Part shown: in pieces, positions 18,250-26,871 of the stretch | Position numbering within the stretch: position 1 is the first letter of the stretch | Layout of the letters: every line of letters begins with the position of its first letter | Assembly (NCBI GenBank): GCA_013152205.1 | Contig: JAADGV010000115.1 | Span: 1 to 64,000 of the forward strand | DNA length: 64,000 bases | Reading direction: 5' to 3' | Source: Planctomycetota bacterium | GTDB taxonomy: Bacteria > Planctomycetota > Planctomycetia > Pirellulales > Lacipirellulaceae | Made by a program: the position numbers and the translations under genes | The notes under the pieces: model-generated | What the model saw: the letters and a program-made list of their open reading frames with translations, nothing else | What the model was told of the DNA's origin: nothing | Database searches by the model: none

Positions 18250-20214
18250 CTAGCGGACACGCCTACGACGGCGAACCGAAGCAAATGCTGGAATACCCAA
18301 AACGGCTAGCAGTAAGCTAGAGGGTTCAGGGACGGCAAAGGCAGCCCCACTCAGCTCACCCGTGACGAGGATGTTGTCAACGGCCCAGTAGTCAGTACGC
18401 TCAGAGCGGAACTGCCAAGCGAAATAGACGTTGCTTACTCCCGCCGCAGAAGCGGTGACGTCAATCCGACGGCGTTCGAAGATCGGATCGTCACCCCCCG
18501 CAAATGCACCGCCAGCGAATTGATCGTAGGGTAGATACGGATCGTAGGTACCGGCAAGCTTGTCGGGCTCGTTGAGTATGGTATCCCCATTGGAAGGACC
18601 GGGGGTAAGATCGTCGTCCAGCATCACCACGACACTCGCGACCGAGCCCGCGAACGGAGTACCATCAAAGATCGTCTCATCTTCCCACTCCAGGATGACC
18701 GTGTCATAGGCGGTCAAATCAAACACTGGCGTGTACATCCGCTCGCTTTGCCTCGAGCCGCCACCGCCCGGTACTTGTATCTCAGACTGAGGGTCGATAA
18801 TCGCAAAAGGAACCTCGCCATTTGGTCCTTCCGCCACGGGGTGACCAAGATTGTTGACGTTCTTGTTTCCCACCACGCCCACGTCATAACGACCGGTGGT
18901 GTTGAGGACTGGTGGGCCTTGGAGCGGGTCAATGGACCCGTCGCTTCCTTCATCCGAGTAAGAGATGGTTGTTCGATCCTGGGCACCCCAGGAAAATCCT
19001 GATCTCGATCCACCGCCACCGAGATCATTCCCGAAGAGGAAAGTGGTAGGGTCAGTGAATTCATAAACCCCCATTTGGCCAAGGCCAAAACCTGCCGACC
19101 CTAAGGTGAGCAAGTCGTTAAAGTCTTCCGAGAAAATCGTCACGCTCGCGCTACCCGGTGGTGCAACCTCGCTGACCACGACGTTGTCGATAGCGATAAA
19201 CTCGTCGTCCCTCGATTCAAACTGCCGGAAACGAACCCTTACGTCAGTCGCTCCACCCAAGTTTCCTAGATCCAAGCCAAGCTCACCGTGGAGGCCACCG
19301 GCGTTCTTAGCAGCAGTCGTAGCCACGACTGGCGTGTAGACGCCTTGAAATGCCTTTTCCCAGTCTGAGAATCGTTGATCCGTAGGTCGTCGATTGGAAT
19401 CAAGGTCATGTGGATCTACACTTGCACTTCCACCTGGCCCGCAGGTCAAGCAATCGGCAAAATTCATAAGTCGCTGTTGGCTGAGGAAATCAGCTCCATC
19501 AACATCCAGATCCGAGTCGAAGTCGCCGTTTGCAATATCGCGGCCAGATCCTGGAGCGATACGGCGAAGCCTGTTCACCCATGTCACGCCACCATCGGTG
19601 CTGACATCAATGTCAAAGATGGCCTGCCCGCCATCGTTCAGGTTTGCAGAAATAGAAGCACTCAGCCAGACATTGCCCGTGGCACCAGCCGTCGAGAAAC
19701 TCGGGGTAATAATATCGTTGGAAGCGCCGGTATAGGTGCCATTGTCGATTCTGTTTTCATATTCGGTACCGCCGGGTAGCTGGGGGTCCAGGGGCACGGA
19801 GCCTCCGGGGAGTGTAGGAAACCCGGAACCTGGAAGTACGACAGGTGGAATCCCGTCGGCTCGCGATATCATGAAACGCCCGCCGGGCGCCGCACCGGTT
19901 GGGTCATAGCCAGGGGTGGTCGTGCCTCCGACAGTTGCCGGGCCGAAGTTCACCTCTGAAGGCAGGCCGAAGGCGGTAGCCGTACTCTTGGTATCGACCA
20001 GGTACCACTGGCCCTCTGTTTCGACCGTTGCAGCCGTGTTACTGATCGTCCACGGGGTACCTGTTCCGGGATTAAATGTGCCTGCAACATCGGGGTCCAA
20101 CGCGTACGACTCAAAATCTTCAGAAAAGAATACTGTTGATCCGCCTGCGGCAAAGGTCACGGCTGACGGCAAGAGTGCCACCAATGCGATTGCCAGTAAA
20201 AATCGATAGTTCAC
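18250..20214 (-). CDS. PEP-CTERM surface protein with dockerin-like insert
   Basis: A 654-residue exported protein. The signal peptide is residues 1-22. The C-terminus has a PEP-CTERM sorting signal: PEPSS, hydrophobic LLLAVLGIPAFASV, then RRRRRVR, which directs exosortase-type processing and surface retention. Residues 229-290 hold a dockerin-like calcium motif (NGDFDSDLDVDGADFL and later DSNRRPTDQRFSDWEKAF), common in planctomycete PEP-CTERM proteins. Flanking regions are beta-rich, with two FFSEDFE/IFSEDFND repeats suggesting a duplicated lectin-like module (about 28-220 and 355-640). The start is GTG at 20214, preceded by AAGGAG at ideal spacing. A terminator follows. Binding of carbohydrate or matrix is likely but not demonstrated. 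Confidence 0.88.
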   Translation of the reverse strand: MNYRFLLAIALVALLPSAVTFAAGGSTVFFSEDFESYALDPDVAGTFNPGTGTPWTISNTAATVETEGQWYLVDTKSTATAFGLPSEVNFGPATVGGTTTPGYDPTGAAPGGRFMISRADGIPPVVLPGSGFPTLPGGSVPLDPQLPGGTEYENRIDNGTYTGASNDIITPSFSTAGATGNVWLSASISANLNDGGQAIFDIDVSTDGGVTWVNRLRRIAPGSGRDIANGDFDSDLDVDGADFLSQQRLMNFADCLTCGPGGSASVDPHDLDSNRRPTDQRFSDWEKAFQGVYTPVVATTAAKNAGGLHGELGLDLGNLGGATDVRVRFRQFESRDDEFIAIDNVVVSEVAPPGSASVTIFSEDFNDLLTLGSAGFGLGQMGVYEFTDPTTFLFGNDLGGGGSRSGFSWGAQDRTTISYSDEGSDGSIDPLQGPPVLNTTGRYDVGVVGNKNVNNLGHPVAEGPNGEVPFAIIDPQSEIQVPGGGGSRQSERMYTPVFDLTAYDTVILEWEDETIFDGTPFAGSVASVVVMLDDDLTPGPSNGDTILNEPDKLAGTYDPYLPYDQFAGGAFAGGDDPIFERRRIDVTASAAGVSNVYFAWQFRSERTDYWAVDNILVTGELSGAAFAVPEPSSLLLAVLGIPAFASVRRRRRVR

Positions 20215-20648
20215 TTGGTTTCTCCTTCAACTCGAAAAAAAGACCCTCTAGACACGACACCTCCCGCTGGGGCAAGAGAACGGCTATCAGGAAAAGCTTG
20301 ACGCTACCTTTTGGCCATCTCACCCAGGTCGTGTTAGAGCTAAAAAGCTCATCTCATGAGCAACAAATCCAGCCCAACTAGGGCAGATTCCCACCAGTAT
20401 AAACGGAATAATCCCACTAACTGCGGCAGCTAGTGCCTACCACTACTGTAACCGGTTCAGAAGAGATTGCCAGCGTTTGGTAATGGGAAAAGGGGAAATA
20501 AGTAAATATTTATTTATAAATTGGGGGTAGCCGAAAGATGGCTCGTCTTGCGGCGCATGCAATGACCATCCACCGATCTTTATTTACTCATTTACTCTGT
20601 GGGAAATAGCAATTTCAGCGACGGTCACTAGCCAAGATTTCTCCTCAC

Positions 20649-20776
20649 TAGAGCAGTTCCTTCAATTGTGTAGCCACAGAGTTCACAGAGAACACTGAGA
20701 TAAGGTTACTTGCTTCAGTATTTTCTCTGAGACCTCCGGTGTGCTCTGTGGCTATGCTTTTATAGGAAATGCTCTA
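20649..20776 (+). mobile_element. MITE-like element, copy 1
   Basis: A 128-bp unit with imperfect terminal inverted repeats TAGAGCAGTTCC / GGAAATGCTCTA (11 of 12 pair). The inner part contains a second inverted pair, TAGCCACAGAG...CTCTGTGGCTA. A nearly identical copy in opposite orientation lies at 29470-29588, differing by a few substitutions and a roughly 10-bp deletion near one end. It has no coding capacity. Confidence 0.8.
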
Positions 20777-20882
20777 ACGTGTTTGCGATGGCCAATCTAA
20801 TGTCATGGTTCGCTTTGTGAACCACTACTACACGACATTTATTCTTGTGCCCTGGTCCTAAGAGCAACAAAGAACCCAGCGT

Positions 20883-21062
20883 GGCAAAGCCGCAACCAAG
20901 CAGGTGAAATTTGACAGGATAGTCAGGATAAACCAGATGAGCGACATTTCGTCTATCACAAGAATCGATTGAAACAACGCTAATTGGCGCTGATCTTCGC
21001 TAATCAGATCAGCGAAGATTAGCGTTCCAACTCAAATTGACAACTGTTGCAATTCCTCTGCG
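20883..21062 (+). repeat. Dispersed ~180-bp repeat, copy A
   Basis: This begins GCAAAGCCGCAACCAAGCAG, continues GTGAAATTTGACAGGAT and ends with CCAACTCAAATTGACAACTG and nearby bases. The partner at 58000-58178 has the same order and orientation, about 80% identical by eye. The second half folds into a hairpin built from GCTAATC/GATTAGC phrases. Confidence 0.85.
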
Positions 21063-21130
21063 CCTTATACGATGAGATTGCCAACTTGGTACCGGGAGAG
21101 TTCAATGAATCTACCTCCTCGAACCAGGAC

Positions 21131-21246
21131 GATTGCAAAGTCGCATAGTTCAAAAAATAGATAAGCCACGGAGAATCCCGTAATTTCAGTACTCGGTGTT
21201 CTCTGTGGCTAGATCCTTATCGGGCCGAATTTATGACTTTGCAATC
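21131..21246. repeat. Fold-back element with GATTGCAAAGTC arms
   Basis: The outer arms GATTGCAAAGTC (21131-21142) and GACTTTGCAATC (21235-21246) are perfect inverted copies. Inner arms AGCCACGGAGAA (21164-21175) and TTCTCTGTGGCT (21199-21210) pair with one mismatch. Single copies of the outer arm occur near 224-238 and 61550-61563. Confidence 0.8.
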
Positions 21247-21814
21247 CTCCGGCTTCCTCGAACTTGCTACAAGTCGAAAGTCGAATATCCTGAAATCAAG
21301 TTTTTCGCGTTTATTCGCGTAATTCGCGGGCGTCGTTCTTTCTTTTCAGTTTGAGTAGTTCCAAATTCGAGCCGTGGCAGACTTGGGGGGGCCGGGTTAG
21401 ATTGCCGAAGTTACCCCGGCCTTTTCGCCAACACGCGACCGGCAACTACCCCCAGGATGTGGCAACTACTAAGGTGGACCCCATTGTGTCTGACAGCTGA
21501 CAGCCAGTAGATTGCAATTTTTTTGAAAATAAGTAAATAATTGTTTATTTAACCGTTGCGGTTTTGGCAATTTAGCTGACAATGGTTGGGAGACGAGTAT
21601 AATTTGGTCGATGCGTGGCTGTGCTGCGCCGACTACTTGATAGAACACTAATCACTGCTCTGGTATAGGCAACTTTTCCGAGACGGGCCGACTGGAGGTT
21701 GAGGTTTGATGCGGAATCTCATGGGACGTTTTATTTTTTTTCGTAAAGGTTATCGCATTATTTCGATAACCGATCTTTTTCATGTACCGTTTTTTTCGCC
21801 GCCGAGGTAATTAC

Positions 21815-22951
21815 ATGTTCACCAACTGTTCTGCACACGGGTTGCAATCCGACAGATGCGATGCCGGCGTTTTCCGGCTGGTCCAGGGGAGAAGGAACCA
21901 TGCTCGACCGCACTCCCCCGCTCGACGGAGCTTCGGTGCGATTCGTGGTTTCACACTGGTCGAGTTGCTGGTTGTCATTGCCATTATTGGCGTGTTGGTA
22001 GCCCTTTTGCTTCCTGCCATTCAGGCAGCCCGCGAGGCGGCTCGCCGGTCGCAGTGCGTCAATAATATGAGGCAGATAGGCCTCGGGCAGCAAAACTTTT
22101 ATTCGGCACAGCAAACATTTCCCGCAGGGACGACCGTTGTGGTTGGGTCCGGCACCGATATCGGTGTTTTCCAAAATGCCCTGGTCGACACGCTGCCTTA
22201 TTTAGAGCAGGCGAATGTGCAGGATCTCTACAATTTCTCAGTGCAATGGCCAGACCAGGGAGCGGTCGTCACGGCGACTCCGATTCCAGTTTTCGATTGC
22301 CCCTCCTCTCAGGAAGATAACCCCAAAGTTGACCCGATCTTAGGCGGTCTTGTCGCCAACAGCACCTACGGAACGACCGATTATGCCTTGTCGAAAGGGC
22401 GCACCAACCAGATTTGTGTTGCAACGGGGTTTCAGGGGGGAGGGCCTAGTACCCTCATTGCCGATGTGGATCGAGGCCTGTTTGGTTACAATTGGGGCAG
22501 CGAGGTCAGGCAGATCACCGATGGCACAAGCAATACTTTCGCGATGGGCGAATCGGCCACCTCGACGAACTGGCCTGTGTGCCAGGGGCTCGGGTGTGCC
22601 GAACCAGTGGACACCCAAGAAGGTATAGCCACCGCATGGATAGGCTGGATCATTTCTACCCCGAACTTCTCTGGGGTTCCTGGCCTGATAGTTACCAACA
22701 TCTATTGCTCCACGGTTGAACCGATAAACAAATACCCAGTGACAGAAACAAAACTCTCGATCGCGGAGGTGTTCGTATGCAATCTCGTTGGATCGACTAC
22801 GGTGAGCAACTTCCATAGCGACCACCCCGGCGGCTGCAATTTTCTGTACGCCGATGGTTCGGTTCACTACCTCAACGATAGCCTGGACCTCATCACTTAC
22901 CAAGCTTTATCGACAATCCGAGGAGAGGAAGTCGTTGGAGGCACTCCTTAA
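21815..22951 (+). CDS. DUF1559 prepilin-like protein
   Basis: A 378-residue type II pseudopilin-like protein of the DUF1559 family, hugely expanded in planctomycetes. The N-terminal methylation signature GFTLVELLVVIAIIG (about residues 47-61) is preceded by a basic leader and followed by the LLPAIQAAREAARRSQC helix. The C-terminal family signature FHSDHPGGCNFLYADGSV lies near 350. Cleavage by prepilin peptidase would occur after the Gly before FTL. The leader is longer than usual (about 46 residues). The ATG at 21815 is selected because GAGG lies seven bases upstream; the ATG at 21782 has none. A small lipoprotein gene follows by 90 bp. The cellular role of DUF1559 proteins is not established. 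Confidence 0.9.
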   Translation: MFTNCSAHGLQSDRCDAGVFRLVQGRRNHARPHSPARRSFGAIRGFTLVELLVVIAIIGVLVALLLPAIQAAREAARRSQCVNNMRQIGLGQQNFYSAQQTFPAGTTVVVGSGTDIGVFQNALVDTLPYLEQANVQDLYNFSVQWPDQGAVVTATPIPVFDCPSSQEDNPKVDPILGGLVANSTYGTTDYALSKGRTNQICVATGFQGGGPSTLIADVDRGLFGYNWGSEVRQITDGTSNTFAMGESATSTNWPVCQGLGCAEPVDTQEGIATAWIGWIISTPNFSGVPGLIVTNIYCSTVEPINKYPVTETKLSIAEVFVCNLVGSTTVSNFHSDHPGGCNFLYADGSVHYLNDSLDLITYQALSTIRGEEVVGGTP

Positions 22952-23041
22952 AGGATTTGCTTCGTTCCGCGCAGAAGTTTAGGAGTGTATTGGTTGCGAT
23001 GCACGGCTGACGCGTACTGTAGAATTTTCTATAAGATAACT

Positions 23042-23344
23042 ATGTCGAAACTGCTCTTTGGATTATTGATGATTTTGGTTTTCGCTGGTTGCGACAAAGG
23101 ACCAGTGCCGGCTGAGCGATCGCCGGAAACAACCCCTTGGTTTTATCCTGAACCGCAAATCGAGCTCCTAACGGCACCCGATTTTAAGACGAGGGCAGTG
23201 GCGGCAAGGAACTTGGGGAAAATGGGCGCCAAGGCTGAGGCCGCGATCCCCGAATTGGAAAAGCTGCTAGAGGACAAGAATGAAAAGGTGAGGGAAATCG
23301 CCAAGGAGGCACTGGAAAAGATCCGTGCTGAAACCGGCGGCTAG
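23042..23344 (+). CDS. Small lipoprotein with HEAT-like repeat
   Basis: A 100-residue lipoprotein. The lipobox VFAGC places the lipidated Cys at about residue 17 (MSKLLFGLLMILVFAGC). The mature part holds one HEAT/armadillo-like helical pair (TRAVAARNLGKMGAKAEAAI, then PELEKLLEDKNEKVREIAKE). The start at 23042 is set by the signal peptide; upstream in-frame codons from 22985 look non-coding. It follows the DUF1559 gene on the same strand, an arrangement frequent in planctomycetes, and is probably co-transcribed. The function is unknown. Confidence 0.75.
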   Translation: MSKLLFGLLMILVFAGCDKGPVPAERSPETTPWFYPEPQIELLTAPDFKTRAVAARNLGKMGAKAEAAIPELEKLLEDKNEKVREIAKEALEKIRAETGG

Positions 23345-23647
23345 TCGGGGCAAATTGAGTAATTTTTCTACCCCATTGCGCTAGCGAGGTACCCCTTCGC
23401 TGGATATTCCCTCGCTGGCGAATCGGCTTGGCCTTATGTCCGATTTCTTTGGATGCGGCTAATAAGCCGCCGGAGAAAAAGTAGAGAAAATAGTCAGGTT
23501 AGATACAAAAAACTTGCAATCTGGGTAAGGCCGGTTATGCTAATTGATACGGATGAACTGTGGCTGACGGAAAGTAAGTAAACGATTACTTCCCCCAGCA
23601 TTTGTTTTTTTGCCTCTTATTTCGTTGTTTTTTTGAAAGGTAAGCTA
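23345..23647. other. Intergenic region with promoter-proximal palindrome
   Basis: No gene is seen. GCGCTAGCGAGG...CCCTCGCTGGCG at about 23379-23425 is a diverged relative of the 24495-24545 palindrome. GGAAAGTAA...TTACTTCC at 23569-23593 is an imperfect inverted repeat about 55 bp upstream of the PEP-CTERM start. Confidence 0.5.
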
Positions 23648-24382
23648 ATGTGTAGATCAAAAGTGTCCCTTGCCATCGGCGCTATTGCCATGGCCTCACT
23701 CGTCTTGGGCGTAGCAACGTCCGCATCTGCGACGCCGTTGCCAACTTTCTCGTACACTTCTAACAACTTTCAGGGCGCTGGCGCTGATCCGGCTATTCCG
23801 TTCGGTGTTTCGACTAGTGTCGCTGGCTCTGATGTGACGGTTGATTCGTCGGTGGTTGTAAGTACACCCTACCCGTCCCCCATACCAGGTGACCCCAATC
23901 CGTTTTTAGTGGTGGGTGGTTTGGAATTTGTTTCGTTCTCGATCAGTTCGGATGATAGTGGATACATCAATGCCAGCGCTCCTGCCCACAGTCAGTGGAT
24001 TATCTCGGGTTGGGCAGATCCTACTGCGGTCGCTACTCGTATCGTTTGGCTTTCCTTTACTGCCGATGGCGTTGGTGTACCTTTGGACGGGACGGTGCTA
24101 GGTCTTCCAGTTTTTCCCCATCCGACTACCGGGATAGATGCGTTTCCAATCGATATCACTGGCGATCCGGCGGAAACTGGCACTTTCTTCGATACCCTGT
24201 CGTTAACAGGCCAGACGTTGCTCGTTACTTTGCAGCTCGCCGGCTTGACTTTAGGGGAGGCTGCTGCAGTTGACAGCATGCAGGTTGGACTTGAGGTAGC
24301 ACATATTCCTGAGCCAGCCACGATGGCCCTCATGGGATTTGGCCTCTGCTCAACGTTGTTGATCCGTCGTAGAAAGCGGTAG
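23648..24382 (+). CDS. Small PEP-CTERM protein
   Basis: A 244-residue exported protein. Signal peptide residues 1-28 (SASA). The C-terminal sorting signal is PEPATMALMGFGLCSTLL followed by IRRRKR, the hallmark for exosortase handling. The central region, about 30-215, is beta-rich, with no catalytic motif; it resembles adhesin or matrix modules in composition only. The ATG at 23648 follows GAAAGG at seven bases and is preferred to a TTG at 23633. It is followed at once by a strong intrinsic terminator, so it is probably monocistronic. Confidence 0.88.
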   Translation: MCRSKVSLAIGAIAMASLVLGVATSASATPLPTFSYTSNNFQGAGADPAIPFGVSTSVAGSDVTVDSSVVVSTPYPSPIPGDPNPFLVVGGLEFVSFSISSDDSGYINASAPAHSQWIISGWADPTAVATRIVWLSFTADGVGVPLDGTVLGLPVFPHPTTGIDAFPIDITGDPAETGTFFDTLSLTGQTLLVTLQLAGLTLGEAAAVDSMQVGLEVAHIPEPATMALMGFGLCSTLLIRRRKR

Positions 24383-24414
24383 TTTCCAACTTGAACTGAA
24401 GTTTAACAAACGAT

Positions 24415-24449
24415 GCCGCCGGTCTATCCACTAGACCGGCGGCTTTTTG
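24415..24449 (+). terminator. Strong intrinsic terminator
   Basis: GCCGCCGGTCTA and TAGACCGGCGGC form a perfect stem with a short loop, followed by TTTTTGTTTG. It lies 33 bp after the stop of the small PEP-CTERM gene. Confidence 0.9.
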
Positions 24450-24494
24450 TTTGCGCCAAGCGTCCTCTTCAAGCTAGGCAAAGTGCATGCAAAA

Positions 24495-24545
24495 CTAGCC
24501 CGACGCGCTAGCGAGGGATTCCCTCGCTAGCGCGTCGGGCTAGTG
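24495..24545. repeat. Perfect 51-bp palindrome
   Basis: Two 25-bp arms are exact reverse complements about a single central base (ACTAGCCCGACGCGCTAG at the left end). A shortened relative, with the same flanking TGAATT...ATGCTTCG... text, is at about 38707-38755, and a diverged one is near 23379. This is REP-like rather than a simple terminator, since an efficient terminator lies 46 bp upstream. Confidence 0.9.
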
Positions 24546-24596
24546 AATTCACGATGCTTCGTACGGTGAGAAAGTAAACGGCCTGTGCCTAGCCTG

Positions 24597-25238
24597 CTAA
24601 GGCATGCAGAAATAGGTGACGGCAACCTTCTTGATATGCTTCAGCCATACTTCTGCGAACTCAGGGTCGCCCAGCTTTGCCCCGAGGGCATGACCTGTGG
24701 AGCCTTGGTTGGAGAAGAAGTGCCCACACAAGGTAACGCAAGTAAGAACAACCATCAGGCCCTCGTCGAAACTAGCCGGCTTGCCTTGCTGTTGGCTGAG
24801 TGCATGACAGGCCGCCCCAACGTAGCGATTGCGGAAGTCGTCTAGATCGAGCTGGCGAATACCCTTCGCGCCAGAGGCATTTTCCCAACGAAGAATAGCA
24901 ACAAACTCTGGGTTTGCCAGTAGAAAGCGAAAATAGAGTTCAATGATCGTCTCGATGTACTCAGCCAGAGATCGCGACTCGGCGTCGGCTGTCAACGCAA
25001 TTTCGCTGATACGGCCGTAGACGTTCTCTAAAACGGCCATATATAGGCCGTCCTTACTTCCAAAGTAATGATAGATCATCCGGCAGTTAACGCCCGATGC
25101 TTGGCAAATATCACCAACGCTCGTCCCGTCACGCCCTTTTTCCGCAAACAGCTTTTCAGATGCTTTCATCAAGCGCCGGCGCGTTAGTTCTGGGTTACGC
25201 TTTGTTACGGTTAATACTTCCGCCGATTCTGATTTCAT
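24597..25238 (-). CDS. TetR-family transcriptional regulator
   Basis: A 213-residue regulator. The N-terminal TetR DNA-binding domain is about residues 15-65: TRRRLMKASEKLFAEKG, then the helix-turn-helix TSVGDICQASGVNCRMIYHYF, ending FGSKDGLY. The rest is an all-helical ligand domain. The ATG at 25238 is chosen; a TTG at 25262 is less likely. It is transcribed divergently from the ceramidase-like gene at 25570, and a candidate operator (25311-25346) lies between them, 73 bp upstream of this start, consistent with autoregulation and control of the neighbour. The inducer is unknown. Confidence 0.9.
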   Translation of the reverse strand: MKSESAEVLTVTKRNPELTRRRLMKASEKLFAEKGRDGTSVGDICQASGVNCRMIYHYFGSKDGLYMAVLENVYGRISEIALTADAESRSLAEYIETIIELYFRFLLANPEFVAILRWENASGAKGIRQLDLDDFRNRYVGAACHALSQQQGKPASFDEGLMVVLTCVTLCGHFFSNQGSTGHALGAKLGDPEFAEVWLKHIKKVAVTYFCMP

Positions 25239-25310
25239 ATCGAGTAATTCCGCGATGTGCAACTAGGGCTAGGGTCAGATCGGTTTGAAGTCAAAACTTT
25301 TTTTCTAAAT

Positions 25311-25346
25311 CGTTGCAGAAACCTAGTTTAAGCCAGTTCTGCAACG
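25311..25346. promoter_or_regulatory. Candidate TetR operator
   Basis: CGTTGCAGAA and TTCTGCAACG are perfect 10-bp inverted half-sites separated by 16 bp, inside the divergent region between the TetR gene and the ceramidase-like gene. The rest of 25239-25569 shows nothing else notable. Confidence 0.55.
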
Positions 25347-25569
25347 ACCGCAAGCTTGTAAACTGAATAGTTGTGGTGCAGTTTTTCTTAAATAGTGATA
25401 TCTCGACCCTAGTGCTGGGCAATTCCTCGAATTGAGATGTGTCAAAGCACTAGTGGGTTGCCGTGTTCCCCTGGAATTGCAACAAAACCGGTTGGATTAG
25501 GTTCCAAACAACGTCTATGATGACCTTAGACTCGCCTTGGTACGACATGGCCTCTAGGTACGTATTCCT

Positions 25570-26871
25570 ATGAAAATCACCGCTGTTATCCTTGGTTTCG
25601 TCTTAGCATTACAAATCTTTGGGATATCTCCAACTTTTTCGGCTGAAGAGCCTACTGGCATCGAAATCGGTGTTGGTAAGCGGAGCATTGTTCCCAGCAA
25701 ATTACTGCCTATCTCTGGCGGGGTAGGCGAACCGAGCCCTGCAAAAGGGAAACGTGGGGAGATTGACGCACGAGCCATGGTGCTGCGACGGGGGAGCACA
25801 ACGGTAGCAATCGTAAGTCTCGATCTACTTGGGTTCCCCATGGTTCTTGGTGATCGGGTACGCAAACAAGTTCCAGGGCTCGCTGCCGAGAATATTCTCA
25901 TTGGTGCGTCGCATACCCACAGTGCCCCCGATTGCTACGGAATGCCTGACGGCAAGGGGGGCTACACGGGCGATTTGGAGTATATGGACTTCGTCTGCAA
26001 ACAAGCTGCCGAGGCAATCCAAGAAGCAATAAGCAATTTGAAACCCGCTTGGCTCAAAGTGGCAACCGACGAAGCAAAAGGGAAAATCGCTTACAACTAC
26101 TACGCGCCCGACCTGTACGACCGTCGAATGAGTGTCGTTCAAGCGATTGATCACCATGGGGCAACGATTGCCACCTTGGTGAATTATGCCACTCACCCAG
26201 AGGTTCTTGGCACCGGTGCTGGCTTTATCAGCCCCGATGTCATCGGTCCGATGCGTGACCAAATCGAATCGCAAACGGGCGGCATGGCGATATTTATGAA
26301 TGGTGCCCAGGGCGGGATGATCACCGCCGACAACCGCAATCTCGACCAGCCGAAAGAGGGGGGCCGAGGCTATTGGCAAGATTCGCGATCGTGGGACGAA
26401 TGCCTACGTATCGGCAAAACCATGGCGGACGAAAGTTTGCGTATAATTGAGCCGGCACCTACGCAAAAGAACCCAGCATTGTTTTGCGATGCAATCGAGG
26501 TTCGATTCCCTGTGGAGTCGGACTTGATGTGGGCGATCATCGCCGGTTCTCCCTTAAAATATCCTCGCAACAACGACCAAACCATCACGGCAAGAATCAA
26601 CCTGGTAAATCTTGGGGATGCACAGATACTGACCATCCCCGGCGAAGCGCTGCCGAATATTGGCTTCTATTTGAAGCGAAAGATGAAAGGAAAACACAAC
26701 CTGCTGTTTGGGCTGACAAACGATGCCTTTGGCTACATTCTCACAAAGGTCGATTTTAAGAGTTTCCCGCGATACGACTACATATCGCGGACGTCGTTGG
26801 GCGAAATGACGGGTGAAATTCTAATCGAGGAGTCTTTGAAATTGGTCGAAAAGAGTCCTGTCCCTGAGTGA
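25570..26871 (+). CDS. Neutral/alkaline ceramidase-like exported protein
   Basis: A 433-residue protein with a signal peptide (residues 1-25, TFSA). It matches the N-terminal domain of the neutral/alkaline non-lysosomal ceramidase family: GVGKRSIVP, zinc-ligand motif GASHTHSAPD (His115, His117), and NYATHPEVLG (His209). The segment where characterised ceramidases carry the nucleophile Ser in a GD-S-P context reads MNGAQGGMITADN (243-255) here, with no Ser, and the C-terminal immunoglobulin-like domain is missing. So this is either a different hydrolase on the same scaffold or a non-catalytic protein. Divergent TetR control is likely. Confidence 0.83.
   Translation: MKITAVILGFVLALQIFGISPTFSAEEPTGIEIGVGKRSIVPSKLLPISGGVGEPSPAKGKRGEIDARAMVLRRGSTTVAIVSLDLLGFPMVLGDRVRKQVPGLAAENILIGASHTHSAPDCYGMPDGKGGYTGDLEYMDFVCKQAAEAIQEAISNLKPAWLKVATDEAKGKIAYNYYAPDLYDRRMSVVQAIDHHGATIATLVNYATHPEVLGTGAGFISPDVIGPMRDQIESQTGGMAIFMNGAQGGMITADNRNLDQPKEGGRGYWQDSRSWDECLRIGKTMADESLRIIEPAPTQKNPALFCDAIEVRFPVESDLMWAIIAGSPLKYPRNNDQTITARINLVNLGDAQILTIPGEALPNIGFYLKRKMKGKHNLLFGLTNDAFGYILTKVDFKSFPRYDYISRTSLGEMTGEILIEESLKLVEKSPVPE

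Larger units (their letters stand above)
20215..21814. repeat. 1.6-kb repeat-rich intergenic region
   Basis: No gene is supportable. From left to right: AT-rich AATAAGTAAATATTTATTTAT at about 20497-20519; a MITE-like element at 20649-20776; a roughly 180-bp dispersed repeat at 20883-21062; a fold-back at 21131-21246; TTTTTCGCGTTTATTCGCGT and the following AATTCGCGGG at 21301-21330; the AGTTCCAAATTCGAGCCGTGG module at 21356-21386; a second AATAAGTAAATAATTG stretch at about 21529-21553; and a perfect stem GGTTATCG/CGATAACC at about 21747-21770, just ahead of the pseudopilin gene. Confidence 0.8.
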
